Source: Phlyctochytrium arcticum
Lineage: Eukaryota > Chytridiomycota > Chytridiomycetes > Chytridiales > Chytridiaceae
Assembly (NCBI GenBank): GCA_025602905.1
Contig: JAHLKI010000024.1
Location: 310,001-374,000, forward strand
Length of the DNA stretch: 64,000 bases
Direction of reading: 5' to 3'
Shown: positions 33,646 to 45,037 of the stretch, in pieces
Layout: the number at the start of each line of letters is the position of its first letter
Position numbering within the stretch: position 1 is the stretch's first letter
Notes under the pieces: generated by a model
Database searches by the model: none
What the model saw: the letters and a program-made list of their open reading frames with translations, nothing else
What the model was told of the DNA's origin: nothing
Program-made: the position numbers and the translations under genes

Positions 33646-34418
33646 TTAAAACTTCAACAAGTGGGGGAATTGACCCTTGCTGAGGGCAAACGAAGCGTTC
33701 AAGTAACCTCGGAGAGCACGGTCCTTCTTCAACGCGGCGAGAATGGCCTTGTCAACGGCACGCTGGTCCTGGACACGGGATTGGTCGACAGGCTTCTTCT
33801 GCAAAACAAAAAATATCAGTGAAAAAGGAAGTAGATATAGAGGGGTATGAATAGTACCTCGGCCTTGTTGAAAAGAGCTTCCTCGGTAGCCTTGTCCTTG
33901 CCATCCTTGGCCTTCTTGAAGTAGGCGTCAGCAAACTTCTCAGTGTTCACTCCAGAGATGTCGACTTTGGTGGAGGTGGCAATGACGTAGGCTTGGTTAA
34001 CACGGCGGACTGGGACACCGTTAACCTTGTGGGGGCCGGTAACGAGGAGGAGACCAGATTCGAGCTGCTTAAGGAAAACAACGCGCTTTCCACGGTAACG
34101 TCCGGCAAGAAGGATCAAGACGGTACCAGGGGTGATGGAGGCACGCAGAGTAGCGGGACGGGGAGCCTTGCGAGACTTCTTGGGGACAGGGGCATCCTCA
34201 GCGGCGTAGAAACGGGGAGCCTTGGTGACGGCAACCATGCGGGTCTTGCCGTTCTTGGCTCCGTTGACATCCTTGCTCTTGTGGGACTCAAGAACCTGGG
34301 CCTTCGTGGGGGCGGCTGCCTTAGGCTTCTTGAAAAGAGCCTTCTTGGCGTACGCCTGCGAGCGAGACAGACGGGAGACGCCCTGGGCAATTGAAGGGTT
34401 GGAAGGTGTGTGGGCCAT
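33646..34418 (-). CDS. RPL6: 60S ribosomal protein eL6
   Basis: Two coding exons (33858-34418, 33646-33798) join in phase to 237 aa. The eL6 signature [20 protein letters not shown] is followed directly by LKQ, then [29 protein letters not shown]. The Lys/Ala-rich N-terminus and the final [14 protein letters not shown] are typical of eL6, a protein of the large-subunit solvent side. The start is the MAHTPSN ATG; a consensus acceptor (TTTTTTCAG) 15 bp upstream indicates a 5' UTR intron, common in ribosomal protein genes. Codon use is strongly biased (GAC, AAG, CTC), as expected for a highly expressed gene. It is convergent with tropomyosin. Confidence 0.95.
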
Positions 34419-34838
34419 TGCTGACGTTTCCACTGAAAAAAGAAGAGCAAAGAAATATTAGAATCAGATCCGCGCTAGAAAGTTGAACCTGCTTTGTCCT
34501 TTGTCGCTCGTGGGTTCACCCCAAGTACACCATAAACAAAAGCATGTTTTCTGGCAATTTCACCATGTCTGCGACGATCAGTCATTCCATTGCAACATGG
34601 CGTGCCCCAAAAACGTCCCGACTAGCCAAAAGATAGCCGTCCCGAGGCTCTCATTCCAGTCTTTCTTTTGATCGTTGAAGAAACATCCCAGGCTCAGCAT
34701 GTCGAAATTCCATTCCGCCTGCCATTTCGTCGATAGTCCCAAAACCATCCGTCGATCCACACCCCGCCCAGCGTCCGTTTCTCTAACCAAAAATTGGGCA
34801 GCAATCGTGTTCTTCCTCTGGTCCGAATGGATTCCGCC

Positions 34839-34862
34839 GATGGATGGATGGATGGATGGATG
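34839..34862. repeat. GATG microsatellite
   Basis: Six GATG units upstream of eL6. Confidence 0.9.
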
Positions 34863-35489
34863 TTGCGGGTATTTACCTTGTGTGCCGGTGAACGGTTAGC
34901 AGAGGGCGAAAAGACGGATTGCCAAATGCGATTTCCCAATATCAAACAGGCCGGCCCGCGCATCCAGCGGTCACGTGACCTACGTAAGCAAGGCCAAGAC
35001 GCGAAAGTGTTTTCCGACGTTGCCGAAAATCGATTGATGGGGGAGTAAGCCTTGCAGCTTTCACACTTCTCAGTAGTGATGTCTCTAGAGAGAATCAGTA
35101 AATTTACCAATATCCTCCCTATTCTATGATATACGATCGGTGGTTCATACAGATCCATTGCGAGAAACATCCGCATGCCCCCATGTCACGTATATCTTTC
35201 AAAAGGAAACCCCAGATTGGACTGGCTTCTGGTGATGAATGTCACTTCTTCGGCCGATTTACTTCGCAAAAGGCTTGCCCCATCAGTTGGAAAACGCGGT
35301 AATCTCAAAAAGACAGACGAGTCTCATTCTGTCGATCTATACACGTCCAGGCTCACTTCGAGTACCGGTAGTCATCACGGTGCGACTTTCTGCTGGTGTT
35401 TCTTCGCGTCGGAGCCTCACGAATCACGATTCTCCCAATTCTCACCTGAATTCTCACACCCGAAGCAAGTGGCGCAGCAGTCAAACTTT

Positions 35490-36190
35490 TTGTTTCAAAA
35501 CGGCAGCAAAAAACGCACAGAGATTCCGCGCAAAATAGGTGCCCCGAAAGGACTTTTGGATGGCCTGATAAGCCCGCTTTCCAAGAGTTCTGTCAGTTGT
35601 TTTCGTAGCTCTTGTAGTTCTAAGGCTGACATATGGGAAGTAGGTCTCCAGGGTGTCCGTGTGGGGTCGGTCATTTCTACGCGATGGTCTGTTGCTCTTT
35701 CGGGTTGTAGGCCTGGAGGTAGGTCCTCAACAAATACATCGGCGAATTGTGCCAAAATATCGTTGATTGGATTTGCTTCATCCTCCTTCTGTTGTGGGCT
35801 AGATTTCACTACTAATATCTGTGATTTCCGTTTCATACATCGTACTAGGCTTTTCGCAGAGATTAGGTTTAGTTCGGGGTGCTGTGTCGGTGTGGGTTCG
35901 TACTTGTCGCGTTGGGTAAACCAACGGACACGGGGTTGCGTGGTCGTGGAAAATTGGACTATGCCATTCTGGAAGTTTACTCGGTATGGAATGTATGTAA
36001 ATACCTTACAACTTTATAACGCACGTTTCAAGAAAACATCTTCACTAATATCGGCTAGGGATACCGTTTTCATGTTTAATAAGAGCCATGATGGTTTTCC
36101 TGTAAGCGTCACTACACGATTATGGTGGTTCTTTCTAAACGTTGCGTCCTATCGACCTAAACGGTTCAAAAGATTCCAAACTTGATTCAT
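35490..36190 (-). mobile_element. Ty3/gypsy pol fragment (protease-RT linker)
   Basis: The minus-strand frame 35495-35836 reads through ILAQFADVFVEDLPPGLQPE, then the next segment RATDHRVEM and ELRKQLTELLESGLIRPSKS, which is the segment just before the reverse transcriptase palm in Ty3/gypsy polyproteins. It stops at GAPIL, before the RT catalytic motifs. More degraded pol-like sequence extends to about 36190. No RT, RNase H, integrase or LTR adjoins it, so it is a truncated relic. Orientation matches the integrase fragment at 41.2-42.7 kb. Confidence 0.8.
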
Positions 36191-37559
36191 CTTGAGCACA
36201 CATTTTTTATGGCCTTTTCTATGACATCCTTTTTAGCGTATTGCTTTTCTGCATAAGCCCTCAACGATTAACGAATCTCAGAAACATGCTTTTTCACATA
36301 ACACCCTTTCTGTAAGAAATTCTGGATATGCGCATCCTTCGCTCTTCATCAAGAGATGCGTCATACCGAGATCTTTCATCAGATAGGTCACCTTGGGCGT
36401 ATCATGCATAGATATGAATGGTCCGCTTCCTTGTACTTCATATATGTGTATACCTCGCGATTCATGATGATGCCATTTTCCCACGATGCGTGTTTGTTAC
36501 GACCGAATGCCAACATCCGGATCTTGACGCATTCCGTCTCAACAAGATAGTCTAAAACTTTTACTAATAGTAGCACAGCCTTGGAATAATGCGATCCAGA
36601 TAACATTGGGAGAGCACAACACACGCCGACCACGTTGCTTTCGAACAAATTAAACGAATATCTGGGGGACGGCAAAGGTAGCGCGATGAACGCCAGATCT
36701 GGTATGACATGGGTCGGACACCTGAATGAGTTTGATCGCTCACAATGACGCAGAAACGCCTAATTTCAAGTATTGTTGCCATTCAGCAACATCTGAGTCG
36801 CCCGAAAGAGTTGTCAGAGAGAATGATTTTTATTAAGCTAGTCGAGCAAGTGCGTGCACGGGGGGCACTGTACTCGTGTTCTCATCGTTACATACCTCGG
36901 GAGAACAGTTGGGACAGTTAACGGGCGTTGCTGCTATCCTGAATTTCCCTTTACCGGATATAGAAGAAGTTGCTGCTGTTGAAGAGGAAGAGGAAGCAGA
37001 ACGCCAACGACTGGAATTGGAGGGCAGTTAGTACCTTTTCGAAGGCTGCTTTGGTCGGTATTTGGTGATTCCCGACTTGCCAACACATTTTTGTAGATAG
37101 ATTTGCATATATGTAGTTCATAATAGTCCTTGTAGATATTTTACCACGAGGACACAACTGACGACTGCCTGATGCTCTGTAATCTGTCCAGCCTCTGGCT
37201 TGCAGACGGGTTAGCACCATCCATGTATCAGAATTTCCCGAATTTCAACCGTGAGCCGCTGATTATCAAGAGGTGGGTGGACCACATATTCAAATATGTG
37301 AATAAGTATCATACTCACCCATTTGAGGGTTGTCGTTGTCTGCTCTGAATACGACTTTTCTTTGCGCGTTTTTTGAGCCACCGACTAATTACTGACCATC
37401 AAGGATAATACATACTGTACATGCAACTCTTTTACCCGAACTCGCGCCACCCTTTCTGACAATTGTCATATCATACTTATCCCGCTAAAGCCGATTCACC
37501 TTCGTCCACTTCCGCCCTCGTTCAATTCCCTTACATAACCGTGCGTCACGATTGAACCC
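36191..37559. other. Region with unassigned minus-strand frames
   Basis: Frames at 36388-36675 and 36278-36484 (minus) read like two exons of one gene with a helical, Leu-rich middle, but no family is recognised and start and stop are unclear. Nothing was found in 36790-37559. Confidence 0.3.
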
Positions 37560-38299
37560 ATGTACTCACCGTGTGAACAGATTCGGATAATCACGAACTA
37601 TGCCAAGTACCTCCTTTCACATGACTATGAGGAGGATTTGGAACTGTTTCTCAGACTACATGTCTATATAGACTTTGATCTGGACTTTGAGGCAAAGGCT
37701 TCTCCGCTTGAGACTCTCTCTCCCATTGACGAACTCCTTTAATAATAGTTAATATCACGCGACCTCCAGTTACTTTAAGATGACACGGCAAATGAAGCAG
37801 ATGTCTCTGGTATCATAGGGTAAGCCAGATACAGTACACCCATCGTTCTGGTCATTCGTTTTCCGGCCTTCCCACATCCCTGCAATATCAGTGGAAATCG
37901 CCAAACAAGTTGGATCTCGTATGGATCAGATAGACCTCAACCTTGCTGGATGGAACGGACACAATTCCGACAATCTAATGGAACTGGTTCTACGCCAATC
38001 GAAATGGAACTTGATACAGGCGGTAGTCTGATATATCCTCAACCCAACCAATTTCCCAGGAAGCGAAATAACTATGTGCCGCCAGGCAGCGATTTTGAGG
38101 CACTTTACTGGATTCGGTTGCGTATCTGGAACATTTGTGTTGTAGCAAGTATGTAGCAGCTCATTTCGTTGTTCACAATACTGTAGGTTTTTGGCGAAAC
38201 CCATCTCCTTCTAGCCTTCATCGCAAGCATTGAGTCGATCTTCCACTACAGGTCGTACAGGAGGAAAGTCTAGCGAACTCTTGTCGTTTTCATTTACAA
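37560..38299 (+). other. Possible 5' exons of the coiled-coil gene
   Basis: Short plus-strand frames at 37560-37742 (acidic, leucine-rich) and 37950-38156 (ending at an A|GTATGT donor) lie upstream of, and in the same direction as, the gene at 38303-39935. They could be its first exons, but a full in-phase path was not established. Confidence 0.3.
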
Positions 38300-38302
38300 G
38301 GA

Positions 38303-39935
38303 TTGGAAGCTTGTAAGAATGCCGCGGAGATGCCTGACGTGCTCTTGGACATAGTTCAGATGTTTGGCCGCGCCATCGAGTGGCTGTGCAACCCTAAGGC
38401 ATCGTTGCCTAAGCAAAAGGGGTTCGTCCCAGGCAGCTTCTGGCAGCTTGCCTCCTTGCTAGACGCGTTCCTGAACAGTCTCCTGACAGTCTCATCGCAT
38501 CTTGCAATCCGCGATGTCAACAAAAGCAACGCGAGCAAGAATGCGAAGAGTGCCAAGAAAAGGACATCGAAATTGCCACTTTGAAGCGGCAATTAAAAGA
38601 AACGGAGGATAATTTGCACGAGTGCCTTTCGTTGGCCGAATCCTTGGCTGTAAGTATGGTGGCTTCCAGTATTTTGATCAAAGAAGATGACTTACTCACT
38701 TCGTGCATGTACACATGTTATCCAGCAGAAGAAGAAGCGGTGCCTCAGGCACATTGATAATGGCGGTGGCAGCAACCTTAACATCGATACTCCGCCGGTA
38801 AGGTAACCCTTTTCTGGTGACATAGCAATGTCTCGTGGACCAATGTCTCGTTGACCAATGTCTCGTGGACCAATGTCTCGTGGACCAATGTCTCGTGGAC
38901 CAATGTCTCGTTGACCAATGTCTCGTGGACCAATGTCTCGTGGACCAATGTCTCGTGTACCAATGTCTCGTGGACCAATGTCTCTTGGACCAATGTCTCA
39001 TGGATGGACCAATGTTGACCGATGTCTCATGGACCAATGTCTTGTGGACCAATGTCTCTTGGACCAATGTCTCGTAGACCAATGTCCCGTGGACCAATGT
39101 CTCATGGACCAATGTCTCATGGACCAATGTCTTGTGGACCAATGTCTCTTGGACCAATGTCTCGTGGACCAATGTCTCGTGGACCAATGTCTCGTGGACC
39201 AATGTCTCGTGGACCAATGTCTCGTGGACCAATGTCTCTTGGACCAATGTCTCATGGATGGACCAATGTTGACCGATGTCTCATGGACCAATGTCTTGTG
39301 GACCAATGTCTCTTGGACCAATGTCTCGTAGACCAATGTCCCGTGGACCAATGTCTCATGGACCAATGTCTCGTTGACCGATGTCTCATGGACCAATGTC
39401 TCGTGGACCAATGTCTCATGTGTCTCGTACTAACATGTTGATCTTTTAGTATCGTTTTTGTGATCAGGATTTAGCCAAGCACGTCAAAATCATCTACTCG
39501 GAGACCATAGTACATAAAACATCCCAAAACCTAGCATCCATGACGCCTCTGGTCGGGGCTGCTCTCAGTCAGCACGGCCTTGCCGGATTTGTTGGATTAG
39601 TACCGTACGAGGTTAGTATTCCGGAATTCGAGGTTATGTTGCTTTGACCCATCCTTAATGAGTTTTATCAGAATAAGAAGGGTACAACTGGTGTGGCCAT
39701 GTGCTTCACAACGCGTGACGCAGCTCAGAAAGTCAAAGAATATGATGCAGATGTCTGCATCAATTTCGAAGCTTCAAGATTCTTCCTATGCATCAAACGA
39801 AGTAGGTTATGGATTGGAAGACGGCTTTTGAGTGTGTCGCATATTGAATGTTTTCCTTATAACCAAGAGCCCGGAAGCGAACACGGCGTCCCGCGGTACA
39901 CTGCCGGCCAAAAGGACTGCAGTCGACGGTTGTGA
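38303..39935 (+). CDS. Hypothetical coiled-coil protein with minisatellite in an intron
   Basis: The downstream exons are clear and all phase 0: one ending at 38649 (ECQEKDIEIATLKRQLKETE, a coiled coil), 38726-38797 (starts QKKKRC), 39450-39611 (starts YRFCDQDLAKHVKII) and 39672-39935. Donor and acceptor sites are GT-AG throughout. The 652 bp intron 38798-39449 consists almost entirely of a 15 bp minisatellite. The frame at 38303-38584 is the likely first exon, but it reaches the coiled-coil frame only after a shift that needs another short intron. No known family was recognised. The last exon may be longer or spliced further. Confidence 0.5.
38825..39424. repeat. 15 bp minisatellite with higher-order structure
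   Basis: About 40 copies of a GTGGACCAATGTCTC unit. Variants change the GTGG to GTTG, ATGG, TTGG or GTAG. A block containing a GGATGGACCAATGTTGACCG junction and its neighbours recurs after about 255 bp (38990 and 39247), so larger segments were duplicated after the units diverged. Since 15 is a multiple of 3, all frames stay open and give false repetitive ORFs on both strands. Confidence 0.95.
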
Positions 39936-40525
39936 TGACTAAGCTTTTCAATCGAGTGTTGGGTAGGCAGCTTGGGTTTTACTTTTTCATCGCTTGAGAA
40001 ATAGGAAGACAAACTTTTTTGTTCTCTTCTTGTCTTATTTTTCAAGTTTGGGTGTTACTTGGGTTTTCTTTTCTTCTTTCTCAATATGGGGTTAGTTTGG
40101 TTTTTGGCTTTTGATGATCAATTAAGATGTCCTGTAGATCAACTTCTCACCCTGCTTATGTATATAAACCACAATTGCATCAAAATCATTGAGATGTATG
40201 ATATTCCATATTCAATATGAATTGTTAATAAAGAATACTTTGCGCTGGAGTTTAGACGATTATCTTTGGCTTTGGTCCGCACGCGCGGTAGACTGAAGAT
40301 TTGTTTATTGAAAGTGCATTTTATGACATATTCCTTCGCGAAAGACCACCTCAACTATTTATGCATGTCGAGTTCTCTTTCCCGGACTTCCGCCAGTGTT
40401 AAAGGAGAGGCATTAGGCAAGTTCTTGTGCTCCAACCGAGTGATAAGTTTTAAAAGGACATTTTTGGATGCTACCAAAGTTGCGTCAACGACAGAATCAC
40501 GGGCGAGCTTCAATAGACGTATTTT
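39936..40525. other. AT-rich intergenic region
   Basis: T-rich tract after the coiled-coil gene; no supported gene. Confidence 0.5.
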
Positions 40526-41196
40526 CTAACCTTGTAGTTGCTCATAGTCATCTTCGGATAGCACGTTCTGCGACACATCAGCAGGGTTCTTCCACTCCGG
40601 ATGTGCCTCAAAGAACATGTCCATAGCTTTCAAAGGTCGTGATGTCGGAGCTCTTGGTTGTTTTTTGAAGAGGTAAGCAACCAAATTGGGATCATAGTCA
40701 TCCAAAGTAGAGCCATACGGAACCATCATGATTTCGTTTTGGTACTGGCGGGCAACCATGATTTTGTTCTCTTTGCGAAACGTAAGGGTTATATCAGATA
40801 GGCTTTCAATCATCGATGAAAGTGGAAAGTAACTATCCTCTCCTTTTTGAACGTAGTGGGAGTCGATAGTTGGTTCGTTAGGAGGTTTGGGATGAAGGCA
40901 GGCGGGTGCCAATGAAGAAGCCGAGAAGTTTGGTGATTTTTGGTTATTAGATTGCGATACAGCGTTCTTCGGCAACCGAGAGGGAGATGTAACCGTGCTG
41001 ACTGGCTTCGTTGTGGACTTTTCTGTCGCGACTTCTTGCTGCTGCTGCGCACTCGAAATTTGCGGGATAGATGGACCCGAGAGCGCTTGAGAAGTAGCGC
41101 CTTTCCGTAGCGAAGTGACGCCCGACTGGCCTTGGTAGTATCCGTGCACACTCCGTGCCAGTTCATACCTGGCATCGTGATCCGTCTGACAGTGCG
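40526..41196 (-). CDS. Hypothetical protein, possibly the 3' part of an interrupted gene
   Basis: An open frame of about 220 codons. It starts after an AG acceptor with TDHDARYELARSV, passes a Gln/Ser/Pro-rich low-complexity middle, and ends with a folded-looking part (SLSDITLTFRKENKIMV..AYLFKKQPRAP) and DMFFEAHPEWKNPADV. No ATG opens it, only GTG, so it is probably an internal or last exon. The only same-strand host sequence upstream is the helix-turn-helix gene at 42753-43972, and the retroelement fragment sits between. It may be the 3' half of that gene. Family unknown. Confidence 0.45.
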
Positions 41197-41239
41197 GTAG
41201 TTACTTAAGAACGGGTAGCTGCCGAAGGCGGCATTCTTG

Positions 41240-42746
41240 TGAATGCTGCGCACTATGTCAGTGGTTCCGCCCTTTTTGCGCTTTGCCGAAAGCGGAGGGT
41301 TACGGTCTGCCACTGGGGGATTTGCTACTTCCCATGCGCCCAGTGCTTCCGTGCCCTCGAGGTGTTTTCGCGGCTCCCAAGTCGCGTCCTCAGGTCCGAA
41401 CCCTTCCCATTGTACCAAGTACATCCGCTTCCTGTGACGGACTTTCTCGTCAAGGATGCGGTCAACTAGCCAAAGTTCCTCTCCATTCACAAGGACAGGA
41501 TCAGGCGCTTCCACTGAAGCCCTGTAGGCTACGGAGTTCGGGGGCTCCCATGTCTTCAAGATATTGACATGAAACGTCGGATGAACCATACGCATAGTAT
41601 GTGGCAACTTCAACCGGTACGTATCAGGATGAGGTCCAAAGTCCTCCACACTGAATGGACCAATCCAATCCTGACGAAGCTTCTCGGGCAGCTTTCCCAA
41701 GGCCGGGATGTGGATCCCCTTACGTTTGAGCAAGACGAGATCGCCCTTGTCAAATTTCAGAGTCCGACGCCCGCGGTCATGGTTTCGCGCCTGCACATCT
41801 TGTGCATCACGTAGGCGCTGCTGCACGACCCGTTCAGTGTCTCTCAGAGCATCAACGAACTTTGCAACTTGTTGCGCAGTAGGTGTTGCGATCTGTTGAA
41901 GACCTTTCCGCGTGGTAAATTCCCCGAATACCAGCGGTAGACGCCCCTTGTCTATCATGAACGGAGCGAAGCCCGTGCTTGACGGAGTCAAATTGTGATG
42001 GAACTCAAGCATCGGCAAGATGTCCACCCAATTCTTACCGTCAAGGTCTATGAAAGCCCTCAAAATGCTTTTCACAGACTTGATCTTGCGCTCGCACTTG
42101 CCATCAGTCTGTTGATGACGAGCCGTCGCGACTTCCCGCTTAATGCCCAAGCCGACCGTAAAGGCCTCCCAAAACTCGGATAAAAAGCGGCTGTCTCTGT
42201 CGCTGACAATCACTTCCGGTGCACCTTCATTCTTGAAGAAGTGCGAAGTGAAGAGATATGCAATCTCTTGGCTCCCCATCTCCATGTTACATGGAATCAG
42301 ATACACACGAGTGGAGAGGTAATCCACTATGACGAGTGCGGCATCGTAATAATCGCCATTATGGCTATCCTTCCCCCCCCCCACGATTCCGTACGAGGCA
42401 AAGACACAAAGTCCATACCGATCGTATGCCAACGCTTGTCAGGCACAGGTAATGAGCGGAGCAACCCCACACCGCGTGATGTGGTTCTGAAACGTTGACA
42501 TTGCGGGCATGTGGTAACATAGTCCGAAACGTCGCGTTCCATACCGGGCCAGTAATACTCCTGGAGCAAGCGAGCATAAGTCGAATGCCTTCCGGTGTGT
42601 CCGCCCATCAGCAGGGAATCGTGATAACGCGTTAACAGCGCAGTGCGTAACGCGTCGGGGACATAGCGGCGACCCTCGTAGCGGAGCAACGAAGCCGGCT
42701 TGCCGTTGTCACAGTGCGCAGCATTCTTGACAAGAATGCTGCGCAC
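41240..42746 (-). mobile_element. Ty3/gypsy integrase + chromodomain fragment (chromovirus-type), broken
   Basis: The minus strand reads an integrase HHCC zinc domain (HTGRHS..YYWPGM..YVTTCPQCQRFR), then the catalytic core with Asp in MDFVSLP, VSDRDSRFLSEFWEAF and the Glu in HQQTDGKCERKIKSVK. A GPF-like segment (GPFSVEDFGPHPDTYRLKLP) and a chromodomain (YLVQWEGFGPEDATWEPRKH) follow. The frame breaks inside a run of C at about 42370-42379. There is no RT or RNase H upstream: the fragment begins at a 45 bp palindrome (42708-42752), and a deleted copy of that palindrome lies at about 41239-41272 near its other end. LTRs were not seen. Integration here appears to interrupt a host gene. Confidence 0.9.
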
Positions 42747-42752
42747 TGTGAC
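42708..42752. repeat. 45 bp perfect palindrome (copy 2)
   Basis: GTCACAGTGCGCAGCATTCT.. forms 22 bp arms around one central base with no mismatch. It shares essentially its whole sequence with 18001-18045, 24.7 kb away. A shortened relative, GCATTCTTG joined to TGAATGCTGCGCACTATGTC, is at 41244-41272. Confidence 0.9.
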
Positions 42753-43972
42753 ACCCCTGTCTCCGTTGGAACTTCTTTTTAAAAGCCTTCATGAAAGTAC
42801 CTTCCTTGGGGTCAGGAAAGGGTGATCTATGACCGGTATTCTGGTCCCGCCACAAATCCTGCGCTGCTTTGATATCTGCGTTGATACTTTCATAGCCAAG
42901 ATTGGGATTTGTCTTAAGAGTGTCGAAGCTAAATGTATGGTGAAAAATTCATGAGAATGGCTAACGATTTAGACAAAATGTCATCCCTACCGTATCCAGG
43001 TCAAAATGTTTTGCTCGCTAACTAAGACTGCTTTGCGATACAAGCGGTTCATTTCCTCATCATCTGTACCCTCCGGGTGCTCCCTTGTTTGAGCTATATG
43101 GGCATACTTGAGCCAGAATAACTAAGTGATAGATTGCTCAATTTGATGAAATTCAGTGACTTGGGAAAAGGCCAATATCTCTACCATAAATTTTTCCTTC
43201 CTTGGATTCCAGTTTCGGTTGGTGCTTTCGCTGCGAATACCTTGTCGAATGTCGCGGGCGAACCCCATGGTGTTCGCCAGGATTGCCGTTGCAGCCTCCG
43301 GGAGGTCATGATCGACCATATTAGCAATATCTGTAAATTCAGCAAGAACGTTATCTGGAGATAAACAAACATAAATTAGCGCTTTCAGATGAAGGCTGCG
43401 GTCCATATTGTGATTCACCTGGGACTTGCACATTAGCCACCTGGTTAATGGTTGCCAAAAGCTGTTCGTCGACAGTCTCCATAAACCAGTGCTCCATTTC
43501 CTCCTGGTGCAGCAATGTTTCCAGCGGGTTGAGAGGTGTAGCAGTTGCCGTGTTTTGATCGCTGGCCAGAACTGCGTGGTTTCCTTCTAAGAAAACATGT
43601 ACATTCTCCGCATCAGTGCGCTGAGAGCAGGCCAGCCCCAGCAGCACTTCCATGCTTCGTACTTGTTGACCTTGACCTGGTGGGCTTTCTTCACTCTGCG
43701 AACCTTGGGCCTGATCCGGCTGAATGTGAGGTCCCCCATGAACCTGGCTATGCTGTTCACCTTGAGATTGACCTTGGGATTGAGCTGGAGTAAGTTGAGT
43801 GCAACTTATTTTACGCCTGATCTTCAGCAGAATTCATACCTTCTCCCATCCAACGGTAAATGTTATTTGCTTTAATTCCCAACTGCCTTGCGGCTTCCGC
43901 GGCATTCTTCCATTTTCTCGCAAGGAAGACTGCTATCTGTTTGCGCGGTTTGTCGAACTGATGCCTTGCCAT
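42753..43972 (-). pseudogene. Helix-turn-helix gene with nonsense codon, truncated by retroelement
   Basis: Exon 1 starts at the ATG at 43972 and carries a helix-turn-helix (AAEAARQLGIKANNIYRWM), like those of homeodomain-like or transposase DNA-binding domains. A phase-1 intron leads to a Gln/Ser-rich segment and an acidic, Leu-rich region, and another intron at about 43360-43420 leads to DNVLAEFTDIANMVDHDLPE. At 43122-43124 a TAG interrupts the frame (EQSIT, stop, LFWLKYAHIA), which otherwise stays open. A further exon (FDTLKTNPNLGYESI..KEGTFMKAFKKKFQ) then runs straight into the 45 bp palindrome. A transcription factor or domesticated transposase is possible. The two lesions argue that this copy is dead. 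Confidence 0.6.
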
Positions 43973-45037
43973 TGATGATAATTGTGAGAGAGGCAAGGCT
44001 TCACAACTGCCGGCAAACTCCGCTGGACTTGACAAAATTTTGGATCGGATCGCGCGCTCGGTCACGTTTCACGAACCCTGAAAGGCTGAAACTGGGAGAT
44101 GTCTAACTTAAAAGTTTAAAAACGTCAATCATATTCGAAAGGTGTACCAACATGCACAATACGATGATATGCTGGAATGCTTGAGTAAATAGACACTTGC
44201 ACCCTATAATTGAGACGGAGCTCGGAGCTTCATCTTGTGGAATCAAGGGCAGTGCAGCTCTATGCAATCCACCTGAGGGATGTTTCTCATGGGAAAGCGA
44301 ACAACGGGTAAGTTATCCAATCGACACTTTGAGATTGGACAAATAAAGAATGCTAAACATTCTCGAGGCATTGTGCTTTTTGAATGATCTTGCCACTAAA
44401 TTTCTCTGGTCCTTGTGTGTGCCAATAATTGCTATATACGACCGAACGATGCGTGGGAATCAAATGCCATATATGATATCATAGTCAATAAGCAGTGCTT
44501 CCATCCAAGGCTCGCAAGGCCCTTGTGCCTGCGTCAAATCTATATCTAAGGTGTTAACGAGACCGGTTTGGCGTTTTGAGAATAGGAGGGAATATAGGTT
44601 GGCGATGCAGGCAGCATATGCTAGACTTTATCAATATGACCATCCCTGGTTCTGGGGAATTTTTGAAAGCGTTTTGACCCTACAATAATTTTCGAGCCGC
44701 CGACGAAAAACTGTGTTATGCATGCGCTCAATGTCAATGTAAAAATTCCTCGAGAGGTACGGTATATATAGAAAGGCCAACCCTCTTGATACCGATGGCA
44801 GCGGAGTATTTGGCTATGGAGAAACCCTAAATACCCACCGTATACCTGTGCCGCTGCCAGCGCCGCCAATTAGAAAGCGCGTCGGCAGACACCGTGATAC
44901 TGTACAGCAGACCCCAGGAAAACGTTGGAAAATGGATGTAAATTGTTGTAGTTAAAGTAGTGGGAATAGGAGTAGTAGATTCGCAAACGTCGTAAAGTAT
45001 AGGAAAACAAAAAGGGGTAAAGTAGGAAAACAAGGGT
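43973..45037. other. Intergenic region, no supported gene
   Basis: Only short random frames. The GTACGGTATATATAG TATA-like stretch near 44757-44770 has no gene start close by. Confidence 0.45.

Noticed and set aside
35175..36185. 336-codon plus-strand ORF
   Set aside because: It is the shadow of the minus-strand Ty3/gypsy pol fragment, which has clear family motifs.
38825..39441. Long repetitive proteins on both strands across the minisatellite
   Set aside because: The 15 bp unit keeps all frames open; clean GT-AG exons on either side place the array inside an intron.
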